From Fischerella muscicola PCC 7414 (GTDB lineage Bacteria; Cyanobacteriota; Cyanobacteriia; Cyanobacteriales; Nostocaceae), in NCBI RefSeq assembly GCF_000317205.1, contig NZ_AJLK01000086.1, forward strand, positions 40,869 to 104,868: DNA of 64,000 nucleotides, written 5' to 3'. Both the position numbers and the translations under genes were made by a program. Positions 9,019-19,744 of this stretch are shown here, piece by piece (the first letter of the stretch is position 1; each line of letters starts with the position of its first letter). The notes under the pieces are model-generated. The model saw only the letters and a list, made by a program, of their open reading frames with translations, had not been told where the DNA came from and made no database searches.

Positions 9019-10995
9019 ATGTGCATTGAATTTGGCAGGGAAGTATGTGGCACTCTCGATTTAGCAGAATCACGGGAGTGGCTAGTAACTAATAGTATCG
9101 GTGGATACGCATCTGGTACAGTAGCAGGTTTGCTCAACCGTCGCTATCACGGGTTACTAGTAGCAACCTTAAAGCCACCTTTGGGTCGTACCCTGATGTT
9201 GGCAAAGCTGGATGAAACGGCTGTGTATGGCGATCGCATTTATCCTTTACATACAAATCGTTGGGCTGACGAAATAGTCAGTCCTAATGGCTATCTACAC
9301 ATAGAACGTTTTGCTTTGGAAGGCACTACTCCTGTGTGGCATTTTGCCTGTGCTGATGCGCTATTAGAAAAGCGAATTTGGATGCAGCAGGGTGCTAACA
9401 CTACCTATGTCCGATATGTCTTACGCCGTGCTTCTATGCCGTTACAGCTAACGCTGAAAGCATTAGTCAACTACCGCGATTATCATGGCAGCACCCAAAG
9501 CAACGGTTGGCAAATGAGTGTTGAACCAGTTCCCCAAGGAATTTGTGTGACAGCCTTTCCCACTGCTGTACCGCTTTATTTACTGTGCGACAATGCTAGT
9601 GCTGTTCCTGTACATAATTGGTATTATGGATTTCACTTAGCAGTAGAACGCTACCGAGGATTGAGCGACAAGGAAGACCATTTACACGCTGCTACTTTCC
9701 AAATTACTCTCAATGCTGGTGAATCTCTAACCTTTGTTGCTAGCACAGACAAGCAACCAGACCTACATGGCGAAACAACCCTCAGACTCCGCCATACCCA
9801 AGAGCAAAAGTTAATTAGCCTTTGGAAAACTAACCGCCCTTCCCATGCCAAAGAAACTCCTGCTTGGGTGAACCATCTAGTTTTGGCAGCCGACCAATTT
9901 ATTGTTGATCGTTCGTGGTCAGATGAAATTCATGGCAAAACGATCATCGCAGGCTATCACTGGTTTAGTGACTGGGGACGGGATACGATGATTAGCTTAC
10001 CAGGACTGACCCTGGCTACAGGTCGCCCAGAAATTGCCCGTTCTATTCTCCGCACTTTTGCTAAATATGTAAATCAGGGAATGCTGCCAAATCGCTTTCC
10101 AGATGCGGGGGAAATACCGGAATACAATACCGTTGATGCTACTTTGTGGTATTTTGAAGCTTTACAGGCTTACTATAACTTTACAGAAGATGATGATCTT
10201 TTAGAAGAACTATTTCCCATCCTGGCAGATATCATCGACTGGCACTGTCGCGGCACTCGCTACAATATCCATCTAGATGCAGCAGATGGGCTACTTTACG
10301 CTGGGGAAGTGGGAGTGCAGCTGACTTGGATGGATGCCAAAATTGGGGACTGGGTAGTCACGCCCCGGATTGGCAAACCGATTGAAGTTAATGCCCTCTG
10401 GTACAATGCCTTACGGACAATGGCTAACTTTGCTCGCCATATTGGTAAACCTCACCGAGAGTATGAGGCGATCGCTGAACGGGCTTTGGTCAGATTCTCG
10501 CGCTTCTGGAATCAAGAAACAGGTTATTGTTACGATGTCCTTGATGGGCCTGATGGCGATGACCCGTCCCTACGCCCCAACCAAATTTTTGCTGTCTGTT
10601 TACCTGAAAGCCCTCTGAACTCAAGCCAACAAAAAGGTGTAGTTGACGCTTGCGCCCAGAATTTGCTAACTTCCCACGGATTGCGATCGCTTGCAAGTGA
10701 TCATTCGCAATATAGGGGACATTATGGAGGTGATCAGCTGCAACGAGATAGTGCTTATCATCAAGGGACAGTGTGGGGATGGTTAATTGGCCCCTTTGTA
10801 CAGGCACATCTGCGAGTTTACAAAGACCCTGCCCAAGCGCGGCAATTTCTGGAACCAATGGCCAATCACCTGCACGCCCACGGTATTGGTAGTCTCAGCG
10901 AAATCTTTGATGGTAATCCCCCCCATGACCGCGCGGGGTTGTATTGCTCAGGCTTGGACAGTGGCGGAAGTGCTACGGGCTTGGTTGGCAACTGA
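9019..10995 (+). CDS. Glycogen debranching enzyme (amylo-alpha-1,6-glucosidase), C-terminus frameshifted
   Basis: 658 residues as read, ATG at 9019. It resembles the archaeal/cyanobacterial type debranching enzyme that removes alpha-1,6 branches from glycogen: an N-terminal domain (IEFGREVCG, WLVTNSIGGYASGTVAGLLNRRYHGLL) and a C-terminal catalytic barrel with HWFSDWGRDTMISLPGL (about 314-330), LPNRFPDAGEIPEYNTVDATLW, IGKPIEVNALWYNAL and GTVWGWLIGPF. The usual ending (PRGCIAQAW-VAEVLRAWL) is not in this frame: after NPP it turns into HDRAGLYCSG and stops at 10995. The native-looking ending RGCIAQAWTVAEVLRAWLATEVV is in the neighbouring frame to a stop at 11005. The shift lies at the seven-C run 10918-10924. 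A sequencing error or real mutation are both possible; about 20 residues are affected. Confidence 0.88.
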   Translation: MCIEFGREVCGTLDLAESREWLVTNSIGGYASGTVAGLLNRRYHGLLVATLKPPLGRTLMLAKLDETAVYGDRIYPLHTNRWADEIVSPNGYLHIERFALEGTTPVWHFACADALLEKRIWMQQGANTTYVRYVLRRASMPLQLTLKALVNYRDYHGSTQSNGWQMSVEPVPQGICVTAFPTAVPLYLLCDNASAVPVHNWYYGFHLAVERYRGLSDKEDHLHAATFQITLNAGESLTFVASTDKQPDLHGETTLRLRHTQEQKLISLWKTNRPSHAKETPAWVNHLVLAADQFIVDRSWSDEIHGKTIIAGYHWFSDWGRDTMISLPGLTLATGRPEIARSILRTFAKYVNQGMLPNRFPDAGEIPEYNTVDATLWYFEALQAYYNFTEDDDLLEELFPILADIIDWHCRGTRYNIHLDAADGLLYAGEVGVQLTWMDAKIGDWVVTPRIGKPIEVNALWYNALRTMANFARHIGKPHREYEAIAERALVRFSRFWNQETGYCYDVLDGPDGDDPSLRPNQIFAVCLPESPLNSSQQKGVVDACAQNLLTSHGLRSLASDHSQYRGHYGGDQLQRDSAYHQGTVWGWLIGPFVQAHLRVYKDPAQARQFLEPMANHLHAHGIGSLSEIFDGNPPHDRAGLYCSGLDSGGSATGLVGN

Positions 10996-11043
10996 AGTTG
11001 TTTGACAATGAGTAAAAACGCCCTTGTGCGATCGCTTAAATTT

Positions 11044-11076
11044 AAAAAAACGCCAGTAGAAAAAACTTCTCTGGCG
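11044..11076 (-). terminator. Intrinsic terminator of the minus-strand peptide-export operon
   Basis: On the minus strand CGCCAG (11076-11071), a 14-base loop, then CTGGCG (11056-11051) is followed by seven T. It lies 85 bases after the leader-peptide gene stop. On the plus strand the stem lies just after the debranching-enzyme gene but without a T run. Confidence 0.6.
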
Positions 11077-11104
11077 GAAAATCAAGCAAAAAATAAATAT
11101 TCCT

Positions 11105-11133
11105 ATGCTTAAATGTTTGGAATATTTAAGCAT
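11105..11133. repeat. Inverted repeat, 10-bp perfect arms
   Basis: ATGCTTAAAT (11105-11114) and ATTTAAGCAT (11124-11133) pair perfectly around a 9-base loop, between the leader-peptide stop codon and the intrinsic terminator. It may protect the 3' end of the peptide mRNA or attenuate read-through; this is inference. Confidence 0.5.
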
Positions 11134-11160
11134 GAGTGTTTTACTTTTCCAGTCATTATT

Positions 11161-11358
11161 TCAGATTTTCAATGTTAGAAATTCTGCTGTAAACTCAACT
11201 TTGGCAAATTTGAAATCAGCTTTATAATCATTAAGCTCTAATTCAGTAACACCTCCACAGACTTTCTCTGTCTCGCTATCTGTTAACTCTTCAAAAAGTT
11301 GGGTGCTTTCAACTTTTTGTGGTGTTTGAGTATTTAATTTTTGCTTTAACTTCTGCAT
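11161..11358 (-). CDS. Double-glycine leader peptide (putative bacteriocin/secreted peptide precursor)
   Basis: 65 residues from ATG 11358; the frame can be extended four codons to a TTG, but GAGG lies seven bases before this ATG. The N-terminal 36 residues look like a GG-type leader: Lys-rich start, then FEELTDSETEKVCGG with Gly-Gly at 35-36, the recognition pattern of C39 peptidase exporters. The predicted mature peptide has 29 residues, VTELELNDYKADFKF continuing to a Leu-Lys-Ile end, with no Cys, six acidic and four basic residues, and hydrophobic/charged alternation suggesting an amphipathic beta strand. It is the last gene after the C39 ABC transporter and HlyD genes on the same strand, the likely exporters. 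I do not recognise the mature sequence; bacteriocin or signalling role is inferred. Confidence 0.75.
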   Translation of the reverse strand: MQKLKQKLNTQTPQKVESTQLFEELTDSETEKVCGGVTELELNDYKADFKFAKVEFTAEFLTLKI

Positions 11359-11660
11359 TTTTTTCCTCAAAGTAGAATTGTTTTCTGAATCAATAATTCT
11401 ATAAATTTATTTGTTTGTAAATTGAAATGCTACTTTCGTGCAATAACCAACTATTAAATTAGCAATATAATAACGATAATGTAAATTAATGAAAAACCTG
11501 ACACCAACAGTTAGTAGTAGTCCACTTCATAAGAACCTCTCCCCAACCCTCCCCGTTTCGGGGAGGGAGTAAGATTTCTTCTCCCCGCTTCGGGAATTGA
11601 GGGGCGTTAATTCGACTTTTTAAATACGTATTGTGTCCTGGTCTTTATAGGGAAAAATAC
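11359..11660. other. Gap between peptide gene and HlyD gene, with hairpin
   Basis: 302 bases. It contains a perfect hairpin CCCTCCCCG-TTT-CGGGGAGGG (11547-11555 and 11559-11567) of the same GC-rich kind as others in this genome. On the minus strand it lies after the HlyD gene and before the peptide gene, so it could separate the transporter mRNA from the peptide mRNA. An own promoter for the peptide is plausible in the AT-rich part near 11380-11470. Confidence 0.45.
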
Positions 11661-13061
11661 TTATAAATCAGTAACTAACCTAGCTTTTCTCAACATAAAT
11701 TGCAGTACTGTCTCTTCTCTAGAAATAATGTCAGCTTTTGCCTGCATCCCTGATTGAATCTGACACTGGCGCTCACCATTTCCAAATGTGAGACTTTGAG
11801 GCTGAATCGTCGCTTCAAAATAGCTAGCAGATCCTGATTTTGCTGCATCTATATTGTTGCTTGTAGATGTAATTGCGTCTGGAGAAACAACTGCAACAAC
11901 GCCTTTAAGAGTCCCATAATCAGGATAAGGACAGGCATCAATTCGCAATTGTACTTTTTGACCAACGGCAACATTTTTGATCTCTTGCGTGGGAATGATT
12001 GCTTTAATAATAACAGGAGCATTATTAGGAGCAATTTCAGCGATCGCCTCGCTTACTTGCAGCACTTGGCCAGGGTTTCGCAAATTGAGTTTGAGGACTA
12101 TACCATCACTAGTTGCACGCACAATTGTATCTTGCAGTTGATTGGTAACTTGCTGGAGTTCTTTTTGAGATTGTGCGACTTGGTTTTGTATTGCAACTCG
12201 ACGCTGAATTAAGGCTTGTTTTTCTTTTTTTAAAGCAGCGATAGTTGCTTTACCTCTAGCAGTTTCTTGGGTAATGCGCTTTTGAGCGATCGCCACTTTA
12301 GCAGTGGTAGGATTAACAGCGGCTTTAGCTGATTGCACTTGAGCTTGAGCGATCTCAACAGCTTTTTTTTCAGCTTCAAGCATGGCTTTAGTTTGCTTCA
12401 CAACTAGCTTTTTCTGCTCAAATTCCCGCTTCCCAATTGCACCAATTTCTGCTAATTGCTGATAGCGATCGCGATCCATCTCTGCAAAACTTAAATCGGC
12501 TTGAGCTTTTTGCAAGTCTGCTTTAGCTTTTTGCAAATTTGCTTGAGCTGCAAGTAATTCACTGTTGGTGATAATTTTCTGGTGTTGATATTCCCATTGA
12601 TTACGCTCCAAATCTGCTTTAGCAGAAGCTACTGTCCCCGCTGCAACTCTTGCTTCAGCAAGCATCTGGGCATCTAAAGCTTTAATCTGAGCATTAATTT
12701 GCGCGATTTGTAACTTATCCTGTTGGATATTACCTTGCAGCTGGCTATTTTTGATTTGCAATTGTTGATTTTCCAGATAAGCGATCGCTTCTCCTTGTTT
12801 GACAAATTGATTTTCTTTAACCAAAATACTTTTAACAGTCCCTTCAATTTTCGATTGTACTAGCCTATTTTCTCCTGTAGGACGCACAAAGGCAGTAGCT
12901 TTTACCGTCACATTGTATTTCATCCATGAACAGAGACTAATGCTAGTGACAATACTCCCGATCAGAAAAAGTCCTGTTAAGGATGTCCAACGACTAACAG
13001 GAGGCAGAAAATCTTCATTTTGAATTGATGGCAGAAGCTTTTTATTATGAGTGTAGAGCAT
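11661..13061 (-). CDS. HlyD-family membrane fusion protein of peptide exporter
   Basis: 466 residues, ATG at 13061. A single N-terminal membrane segment at about 28-46 (LTGLFLIGSIVTSISLCSW) is followed by a lipoyl-like half (VRPTGENRLVQSKIEGTVKSI, QGEAIAYLENQQLQIK), a very long Ala/Gln/Lys-rich coiled coil at about 90-320 and a second beta-barrel half (DGIVLKLNLRNPGQV, PDYGTLKGVVAVVSPDA). This is the periplasmic adaptor of a type I secretion system, linking an inner-membrane ABC exporter to an outer-membrane TolC-like channel, which is not in the window. The upstream ABC transporter gene ends 14 bases before this start, so they are one operon. The coiled coil is longer than in E. coli HlyD relatives that I recall. 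Confidence 0.9.
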   Translation of the reverse strand: MLYTHNKKLLPSIQNEDFLPPVSRWTSLTGLFLIGSIVTSISLCSWMKYNVTVKATAFVRPTGENRLVQSKIEGTVKSILVKENQFVKQGEAIAYLENQQLQIKNSQLQGNIQQDKLQIAQINAQIKALDAQMLAEARVAAGTVASAKADLERNQWEYQHQKIITNSELLAAQANLQKAKADLQKAQADLSFAEMDRDRYQQLAEIGAIGKREFEQKKLVVKQTKAMLEAEKKAVEIAQAQVQSAKAAVNPTTAKVAIAQKRITQETARGKATIAALKKEKQALIQRRVAIQNQVAQSQKELQQVTNQLQDTIVRATSDGIVLKLNLRNPGQVLQVSEAIAEIAPNNAPVIIKAIIPTQEIKNVAVGQKVQLRIDACPYPDYGTLKGVVAVVSPDAITSTSNNIDAAKSGSASYFEATIQPQSLTFGNGERQCQIQSGMQAKADIISREETVLQFMLRKARLVTDL

Positions 13062-13075
13062 AATTACCTGAATAA

Positions 13076-15226
13076 TTAAGGATTTAAAAATTTCAAATGC
13101 TCTCCAGATTGGCAGCGCAATTGCATCAGCGAACCTTGAATTTTTAACTTACCTTGATCTAGCAATACAATCCAGTCAGCACGATTAATTACCTGGGGGC
13201 GGTGGCTAATCAAAATCGTGGTTTTACCATGACGATGCTTCAGTAACTGATCTAGAACTTGCGCTTCACTCACTGGATCAAGCCCGCTAGTAGATTCATC
13301 CAAAATTAACACTGGTGGATCTGTAACAATAGCTCTTGCTATTGCTAGGCGTTGGCGTTGTCCACCAGAAAGATTTGCTCCAAACTCACCCAAAATAGTT
13401 TGATATTTATTAGGAAGTTTACTAATAAAATCATCTGCTTCTGTAACTTGACAAGCTTTCACAATCTGCTCAAATGTAAGATAAGGCGCTCCTAAACGAA
13501 AGTTTTCAATAATAGAGCGACTCCAAAAGTGAGCGTCTTGAGGAACTAAAATTACCTGTTGACGAAGACAATCCAAACAGAAGTCTTCTAGATTATAAAT
13601 TCCCAGGCGGATATTACCAGATTTGAGTGGATATAGACCTGCAATTATTTTAGCTATAGTGCTTTTACCACAACCAGATTTACCAATTATAGCGATAACT
13701 TTTCCACCAGGAATTGTTAAAGAAAAATCTTCTAGCAGTTCAACTTGGCCAGGATAATGAAAGCTGATATGACTACAAGTAATGTCAGCATCTCCAGAAA
13801 TTGTAGCGAACTGCTTTGTTTCATCACCTTGATTTTCTGGAGTAGCATCTATAACTTCTGTAAGGCGTTGTGTGGCGATTTTTACTTTAGTAAATTCATC
13901 TACAAAAGTAATTACAATAGCAATAAAACTGAGGAAATTACCATTCATCGAGTTAAATGCAAGTAATTGCCCAATACTAAGGTTCTCATCTGGATTAATT
14001 ACTAAATTTCCGCCAAACCAAAGCAATACAACACTACCTATCCCAGAAACTAAATTAGAGAATATATGATTGTTGATACCAATCTGCATTGTGCTTAATG
14101 TCAGAGTAGAAATTCGCCCAAATCGACTTTGGAATTCCTCCCAAAAATGCGGCAATGCTGTAGTAGTTTTGAGAGTAATAGCACCTTTAAATGTTTCTAC
14201 TAAAACACCTTGAGCTTCAGATTCTGTCACTAAAATCTCACGAGTTTTTTGTTGCAATTTGGGCTGAAATATCACTGTAGATATTACCATTAATATAGAA
14301 ATAATGAGAGCTAATATTGTCAGTTTATGGCTATAAAAAGCCATCAATGCCAAGGAAATTATGGCAATAAAAAATTTACTAGGTAGACTAACAACAATTT
14401 GAGAAACTAACTGATTAATTTGGTGAATATCTTGTAGGCGACTGACAATTTCTCCACTACGACGAGTTTCATAGTAAGAGAGTGGTAACTGCAAAATTTG
14501 ACGTCCAAATTCTAGAACTAGACCCAATTGTAGGCGTTGGGCAAAGTGAGCAATTAAGTTAGACTGCACCCACGATAAACTGCTAGAAATCACATTCATG
14601 ACTACCACAGCGATCGCCATATTAGTGAGGAGTTTTGTATCACCCCGAACTAGCACATCATCAGTGAGAATTTGTAACAGAAAAGGAGAAGCTAAAGATA
14701 GTAACCCCAAAAGAAGGTTAAGGGGTAATGCTTGAGCTAGAATTGCCCGAAAATTCCAGATGCGCTTGAAGAAACTCCAAAAGCTACCGATGCGATCGTT
14801 CTGTTGGGCATAAAACCTGATTGGATCTGGCTCTAGTAAAAGCATTAACCAATCTGCCCAACCCTCTGCTAAATCTTGTAAAGTTAGATACCGCAGCCCT
14901 ACAGCAGGATCGGCTACTACATATTTTTTGCCTTTCTTACCGTATAAAACTACCCAATGATGGCCTTTCCAATGAATAATTGCTGGTAGGGGTGCTTCAT
15001 TGATTCGGTTTAAGACTTCTGATGAAGTTTTAACAGGACGAGCATTAAAACCGAGTCTTTCAGCACCTCGTTTGAGTCCCAACAAAGTTGTTCCAAATTG
15101 TCCAGTACCCACGACTTCACGGATGTGGTTTAGAGTAAAGTTACGTCCGTAATATTTTGTAATTGAAGCAAGACAAGCTGCGCCACAATCTTCTTTGCTA
15201 TGTTGTAAGACGTGAGCATATTTCAT
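13076..15226 (-). CDS. Peptidase C39 ABC transporter (bacteriocin processing/export)
   Basis: 716 residues, ATG at 15226. The N-terminal about 140 residues are a C39 protease domain with the expected Gln8, Cys14 (EDCGAACLA), His90 (GHHWVVLY) and Asp106 (VADPAVG), so it should be catalytically active and cut after the double glycine of its substrate. Next come six membrane segments at about 160-430, and an ATP-binding domain with Walker A GKSGCGKST (about 513-521), signature LSGGQRQRLAIARA (about 618) and Walker B PVLILDES. It is the first gene of the operon with HlyD and the GG-leader peptide, the likely substrate. Export is from cytoplasm to periplasm or outside. Confidence 0.93.
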   Translation of the reverse strand: MKYAHVLQHSKEDCGAACLASITKYYGRNFTLNHIREVVGTGQFGTTLLGLKRGAERLGFNARPVKTSSEVLNRINEAPLPAIIHWKGHHWVVLYGKKGKKYVVADPAVGLRYLTLQDLAEGWADWLMLLLEPDPIRFYAQQNDRIGSFWSFFKRIWNFRAILAQALPLNLLLGLLSLASPFLLQILTDDVLVRGDTKLLTNMAIAVVVMNVISSSLSWVQSNLIAHFAQRLQLGLVLEFGRQILQLPLSYYETRRSGEIVSRLQDIHQINQLVSQIVVSLPSKFFIAIISLALMAFYSHKLTILALIISILMVISTVIFQPKLQQKTREILVTESEAQGVLVETFKGAITLKTTTALPHFWEEFQSRFGRISTLTLSTMQIGINNHIFSNLVSGIGSVVLLWFGGNLVINPDENLSIGQLLAFNSMNGNFLSFIAIVITFVDEFTKVKIATQRLTEVIDATPENQGDETKQFATISGDADITCSHISFHYPGQVELLEDFSLTIPGGKVIAIIGKSGCGKSTIAKIIAGLYPLKSGNIRLGIYNLEDFCLDCLRQQVILVPQDAHFWSRSIIENFRLGAPYLTFEQIVKACQVTEADDFISKLPNKYQTILGEFGANLSGGQRQRLAIARAIVTDPPVLILDESTSGLDPVSEAQVLDQLLKHRHGKTTILISHRPQVINRADWIVLLDQGKLKIQGSLMQLRCQSGEHLKFLNP

Positions 15227-15831
15227 AAAGTTAAAATGCTTTTTAATTTTTTTAATTTACTTTAGAAATAATGCAAATTAATCATTCCATACTGATTAAT
15301 AACAAGTAATTATTAATTGAGTAAAAATCAAAATTTTAATATCAAAAAATATATTTCTTTTATTCTTTAATATTTATATTTATAAAATTATGAATTGAGT
15401 TACCTCATACCTAAAATTCGATTACTTTTGTTTTGATTGTTCAATAAATTGTTTACATCTACAAAATATCTGGAATCTATTATTTGTCAAGCCTATATGC
15501 AACCAGAGTGCAGATTAGCAATAATGAACTACCACGTCCTAAACTAAAGTTTTGGTCTGAAAGCTTAAAGGAACGTGAGTTCTACGGAACCTCACCCCAA
15601 ACCCCTCTCCGTGTCGGAGAGGGGCTTAAATATGGTGTTATGCCACTATAAAAAGCGATCGCTTAATTGCGATCGCTCCGTTTGCCTTCGTTTTTATCTA
15701 CAGGAATCCCTGTGTAATGAGTGATAGCTAACCCAGAGGCGGAAGGCAAAAACTTTCAATTACTATACACTTACAGTGAACATTTATTTGAGTGGATTCC
15801 AACTAAATTGATAACTGCTCACTGATAATTA
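15227..15831. other. Intergenic region with hairpins between chlN and the peptide-export operon
   Basis: 605 bases: an AT-rich stretch (15230-15430) that should hold the promoter of the C39 transporter operon, then a hairpin CCCCTCTCC-GTGTC-GGAGAGGGG (15602-15624), then the chlN terminator. No coding potential was seen. Confidence 0.5.
15650..15677 (-). terminator. Intrinsic terminator after chlN
   Basis: Two HIP1 octamers form a perfect hairpin: AGCGATCGC (15654-15662), six-base loop, GCGATCGCT (15669-15677). Read on the minus strand it is followed by TTTTT, 155 bases beyond the chlN stop. It is a nice example of HIP1 sites used as a stem. Confidence 0.6.
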
Positions 15832-17328
<1,497 letters not shown>

Positions 17329-17346
17329 AAACTCCTAACTGTGTAT

Positions 17347-18153
17347 TTACGTGTTGGGGAAGAGACGGGCAATTTCCGAGTCATCAAAACCGTTATTTGA
17401 TAGTTCTTCCCCAAAAAAATCTGTATTTGATTCACTCTTGAGCGAACCTGTCTCAGTACTCCAAACATCCGACAACACATCAGCAAATTCGTTTTCTTCA
17501 GGCGCAGCTGTGGCGGAGATTGTGCTGTCTGCTTCCTTCATGGCATCAAAGGAAATATCGCCAAATTCATCTGCTGCATCTGATTGGTATGTTTGCTGCG
17601 ACTCGTTGTGAGAGTTGTGACCTTGGGATGGTAAATTCTCATTGGAGCCATTGAGATGTTCCGTTGACATAGCTCTGCGTTCATCCTGTACCATGCTATC
17701 AGGAACCATGAGTGTTTCTTCATGGTCGTAGCTCATTTCCAAATCATGGGCGATCGCATTGTTCTCATTATCATTAGTCTGTTGATTTGTCAACGTTTGA
17801 TCATGGGATGTTTCTTCCATGACAATCGCTGATTCATCTTCTTGTAGCGATTCCTCTGATTTAGGAATAACACGGTTTCCAAGAACAATATCAGGATCAA
17901 AATTTAAATCCAGCACCTCAACCAAGGTATCTGCATCAGGATTCAATTTAGAAAAAGGTAGCATTAACTGCGCTAGCTTCGGTTCGAGCGCGTTAGCTAC
18001 TCCCAGGATGAGGTAGGATGGTGGTCGCTTACCGCCATCAGGCGTATAGACTGATTCTACCTCCATGTGCAACTTAATCCAGTCACGATTGACTTGAAAA
18101 AATTGCAACCATTTTTGCTTGAGTGAATCTGTAAAGCTATAGAAGAAGGCCAT
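17347..18153 (-). CDS. DUF5331 domain protein between chlL and chlN
   Basis: 268 residues, ATG at 18153, with AGGA just upstream. The first about 105 residues (MAFFYSFTDSLKQKWLQFFQ, WIKLHMEVESVYTPDGGKRPPSYLILGVANALEPKLAQLMLPFSKLNPD...) match what I know as DUF5331, found between chlL and chlN in Nostocales. The remaining about 160 residues are acidic, Ser/Glu/Asp-rich and probably disordered, ending in a short conserved-looking GFDDSEIARLFPN motif. No membrane segment or cofactor motif is seen. It starts 24 bases after the chlL stop, so it is co-transcribed and may aid expression or assembly of the dark reductase, which is inference only. Confidence 0.85.
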   Translation of the reverse strand: MAFFYSFTDSLKQKWLQFFQVNRDWIKLHMEVESVYTPDGGKRPPSYLILGVANALEPKLAQLMLPFSKLNPDADTLVEVLDLNFDPDIVLGNRVIPKSEESLQEDESAIVMEETSHDQTLTNQQTNDNENNAIAHDLEMSYDHEETLMVPDSMVQDERRAMSTEHLNGSNENLPSQGHNSHNESQQTYQSDAADEFGDISFDAMKEADSTISATAAPEENEFADVLSDVWSTETGSLKSESNTDFFGEELSNNGFDDSEIARLFPNT

Positions 18154-18177
18154 ATTCCCATCCTGAGATCAGATGAT

Positions 18178-19044
18178 TTATACAATCATCAAGTCTAATT
18201 CTTCTTCCGGATTAGGAACCTGTGGTTTATTCGGATTTAAGTAAAAATCGGATAATAAAGAGAATAATTCCCTATCTTGGGCATCTTTGGGAACAACACC
18301 TTCTGGTAGTGCCAAAAGTTGATCCGCGATGTTTAAGTAATAATCGCAAACGTAGTTCAAAGAAGGGTCTACATCTGCCATCTCAAACAAAGTCTTGCCC
18401 TTAACACGGGAAACACGGATATCTTCAATCAAAGGCAGAACTTCTAAAACTGGCATCGGTACAGCTTCTACGTATTTATCGATCAAGTCACGTTTAGATG
18501 TGCGATTGCCAATCAACCCAGCTAGACGTAGTGGGTGAGTCCGTGCTTTTTCTCGTACAGAAGCAGCAATCCGGTTAGCAGCAAATAAGGCATCAAAGCC
18601 ATTGTCAGTAACAATTATACAATAGTCTGCATAATTCAGAGGTGCAGCAAAACCTCCACAAACAACGTCACCGAGAACGTCAAACAAAATCACATCATAT
18701 TCATCAAAAGCGTTGAGTTCTTTCAGTAATTTTACTGTCTCGCCAACTACATAACCGCCGCATCCTGCACCTGCGGGTGGACCACCTGCTTCGACGCAAT
18801 CTACACCACCATAGCCTTTGTAGATCACATCTTCTGGCCAAATATCTTCGTAGTGGTAATCCTTCTCTTGTAGAGTATCAATAATCGTCGGAATCAAAAA
18901 GCCGGTAAGGGTGAAGGTGCTGTCGTGTTTGGGGTCGCAGCCAATTTGCAAAACTTTCTTGCCGCGTTTGGCTAAAGCGACGGAAATATTACAGCTAGTT
19001 GTAGATTTACCAATACCGCCTTTTCCGTAAACTGCTAATTTCAC
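18178..19044 (-). CDS. chlL: Light-independent protochlorophyllide reductase iron-sulfur ATP-binding protein
   Basis: 288 residues, ATG at 19044. ChlL is the NifH-like reductase that passes electrons to ChlN/ChlB with ATP hydrolysis. P-loop GKGGIGKST at 7-15, the 4Fe-4S ligands Cys95 (GAGCGGYVV) and Cys129 (DVVCGGFAA), and switch sequences FDVLGDVV are intact, and the length is that of known ChlL. It is the first gene of the chlL–DUF5331–chlN unit, which ends at the HIP1-hairpin terminator. Its promoter should lie in the 700-base AT-rich gap upstream, which also carries a 16-bp palindrome. Confidence 0.98.
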   Translation of the reverse strand: MKLAVYGKGGIGKSTTSCNISVALAKRGKKVLQIGCDPKHDSTFTLTGFLIPTIIDTLQEKDYHYEDIWPEDVIYKGYGGVDCVEAGGPPAGAGCGGYVVGETVKLLKELNAFDEYDVILFDVLGDVVCGGFAAPLNYADYCIIVTDNGFDALFAANRIAASVREKARTHPLRLAGLIGNRTSKRDLIDKYVEAVPMPVLEVLPLIEDIRVSRVKGKTLFEMADVDPSLNYVCDYYLNIADQLLALPEGVVPKDAQDRELFSLLSDFYLNPNKPQVPNPEEELDLMIV

Positions 19045-19744
19045 TGTTTTTTGCCTCTTATGGTTTTTTTATAAAAAAGTTTGGCTCAAACACTTGCAGC
19101 ACCGCGTGCAAAAGCGATGTGTGAAGTCTTCAAGTGTCATTATTGTCCAAAAAAAACTGAAAATAAAGGGGATTAAAAATTGAATGATGCCGTTAGCAAA
19201 AGTATTGAGATTTATTTAATTGCAAATTGATATTAATAGCATATTAATTTTTCAAAAATTCAAAAAAAATGATATTTTTAAAATTTAATAATTATAAATA
19301 CATAAAATAGTTACAAAATACAAAAAATATATTTTCCTAATTCATATGGTTTTCATCAAAAAGAACTTATGGTAGAAGAGTATTAATACTCTATTGTGCT
19401 GAAGCACTACTTAAGTAAATCAAATCGAAAATCCTACCCTTCGTTGAGAAGGATAGGTTTGCTTGATGGGTTTAAAAACAGCCATAGATCCTGTTGTGAA
19501 AATTTTAGTGAAGCCTCATCTGTATCCTCTGCTGGCATAGAAATGTCATTTTCATAACATCAGTGCTGATTTTGATAGGCAAAAAATAGGCAGTTGCAAA
19601 CTAACCGCCAAACTCAGCGATCGCTAATTTTGAGGCATGACTCAGAAAATATAAAAAATTATTACATTTCCCTAGATTGGCTAAATCCTCCTTCACTTCG
19701 AGAGAGTATGCGATCGCCATCAATCTCCAACTCCCAAACTAACC
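19045..19744. other. Divergent region upstream of chlL, AT-rich, with 16-bp palindrome
   Basis: 700 bases. The part from 19190 to 19380 is very AT-rich. A perfect 16-base palindrome AGAGTATTAATACTCT is at 19377-19392 and an imperfect hairpin (CCTACCCTTC/GAAGGATAGG) at about 19433-19457. A 60-codon open frame at 19594-19776 looks non-coding. No RNA gene was recognised. Confidence 0.45.

Noticed and set aside
10490..10858. Minus-strand frames inside the debranching enzyme
   Set aside because: Shadows of the real gene, with no family pattern.
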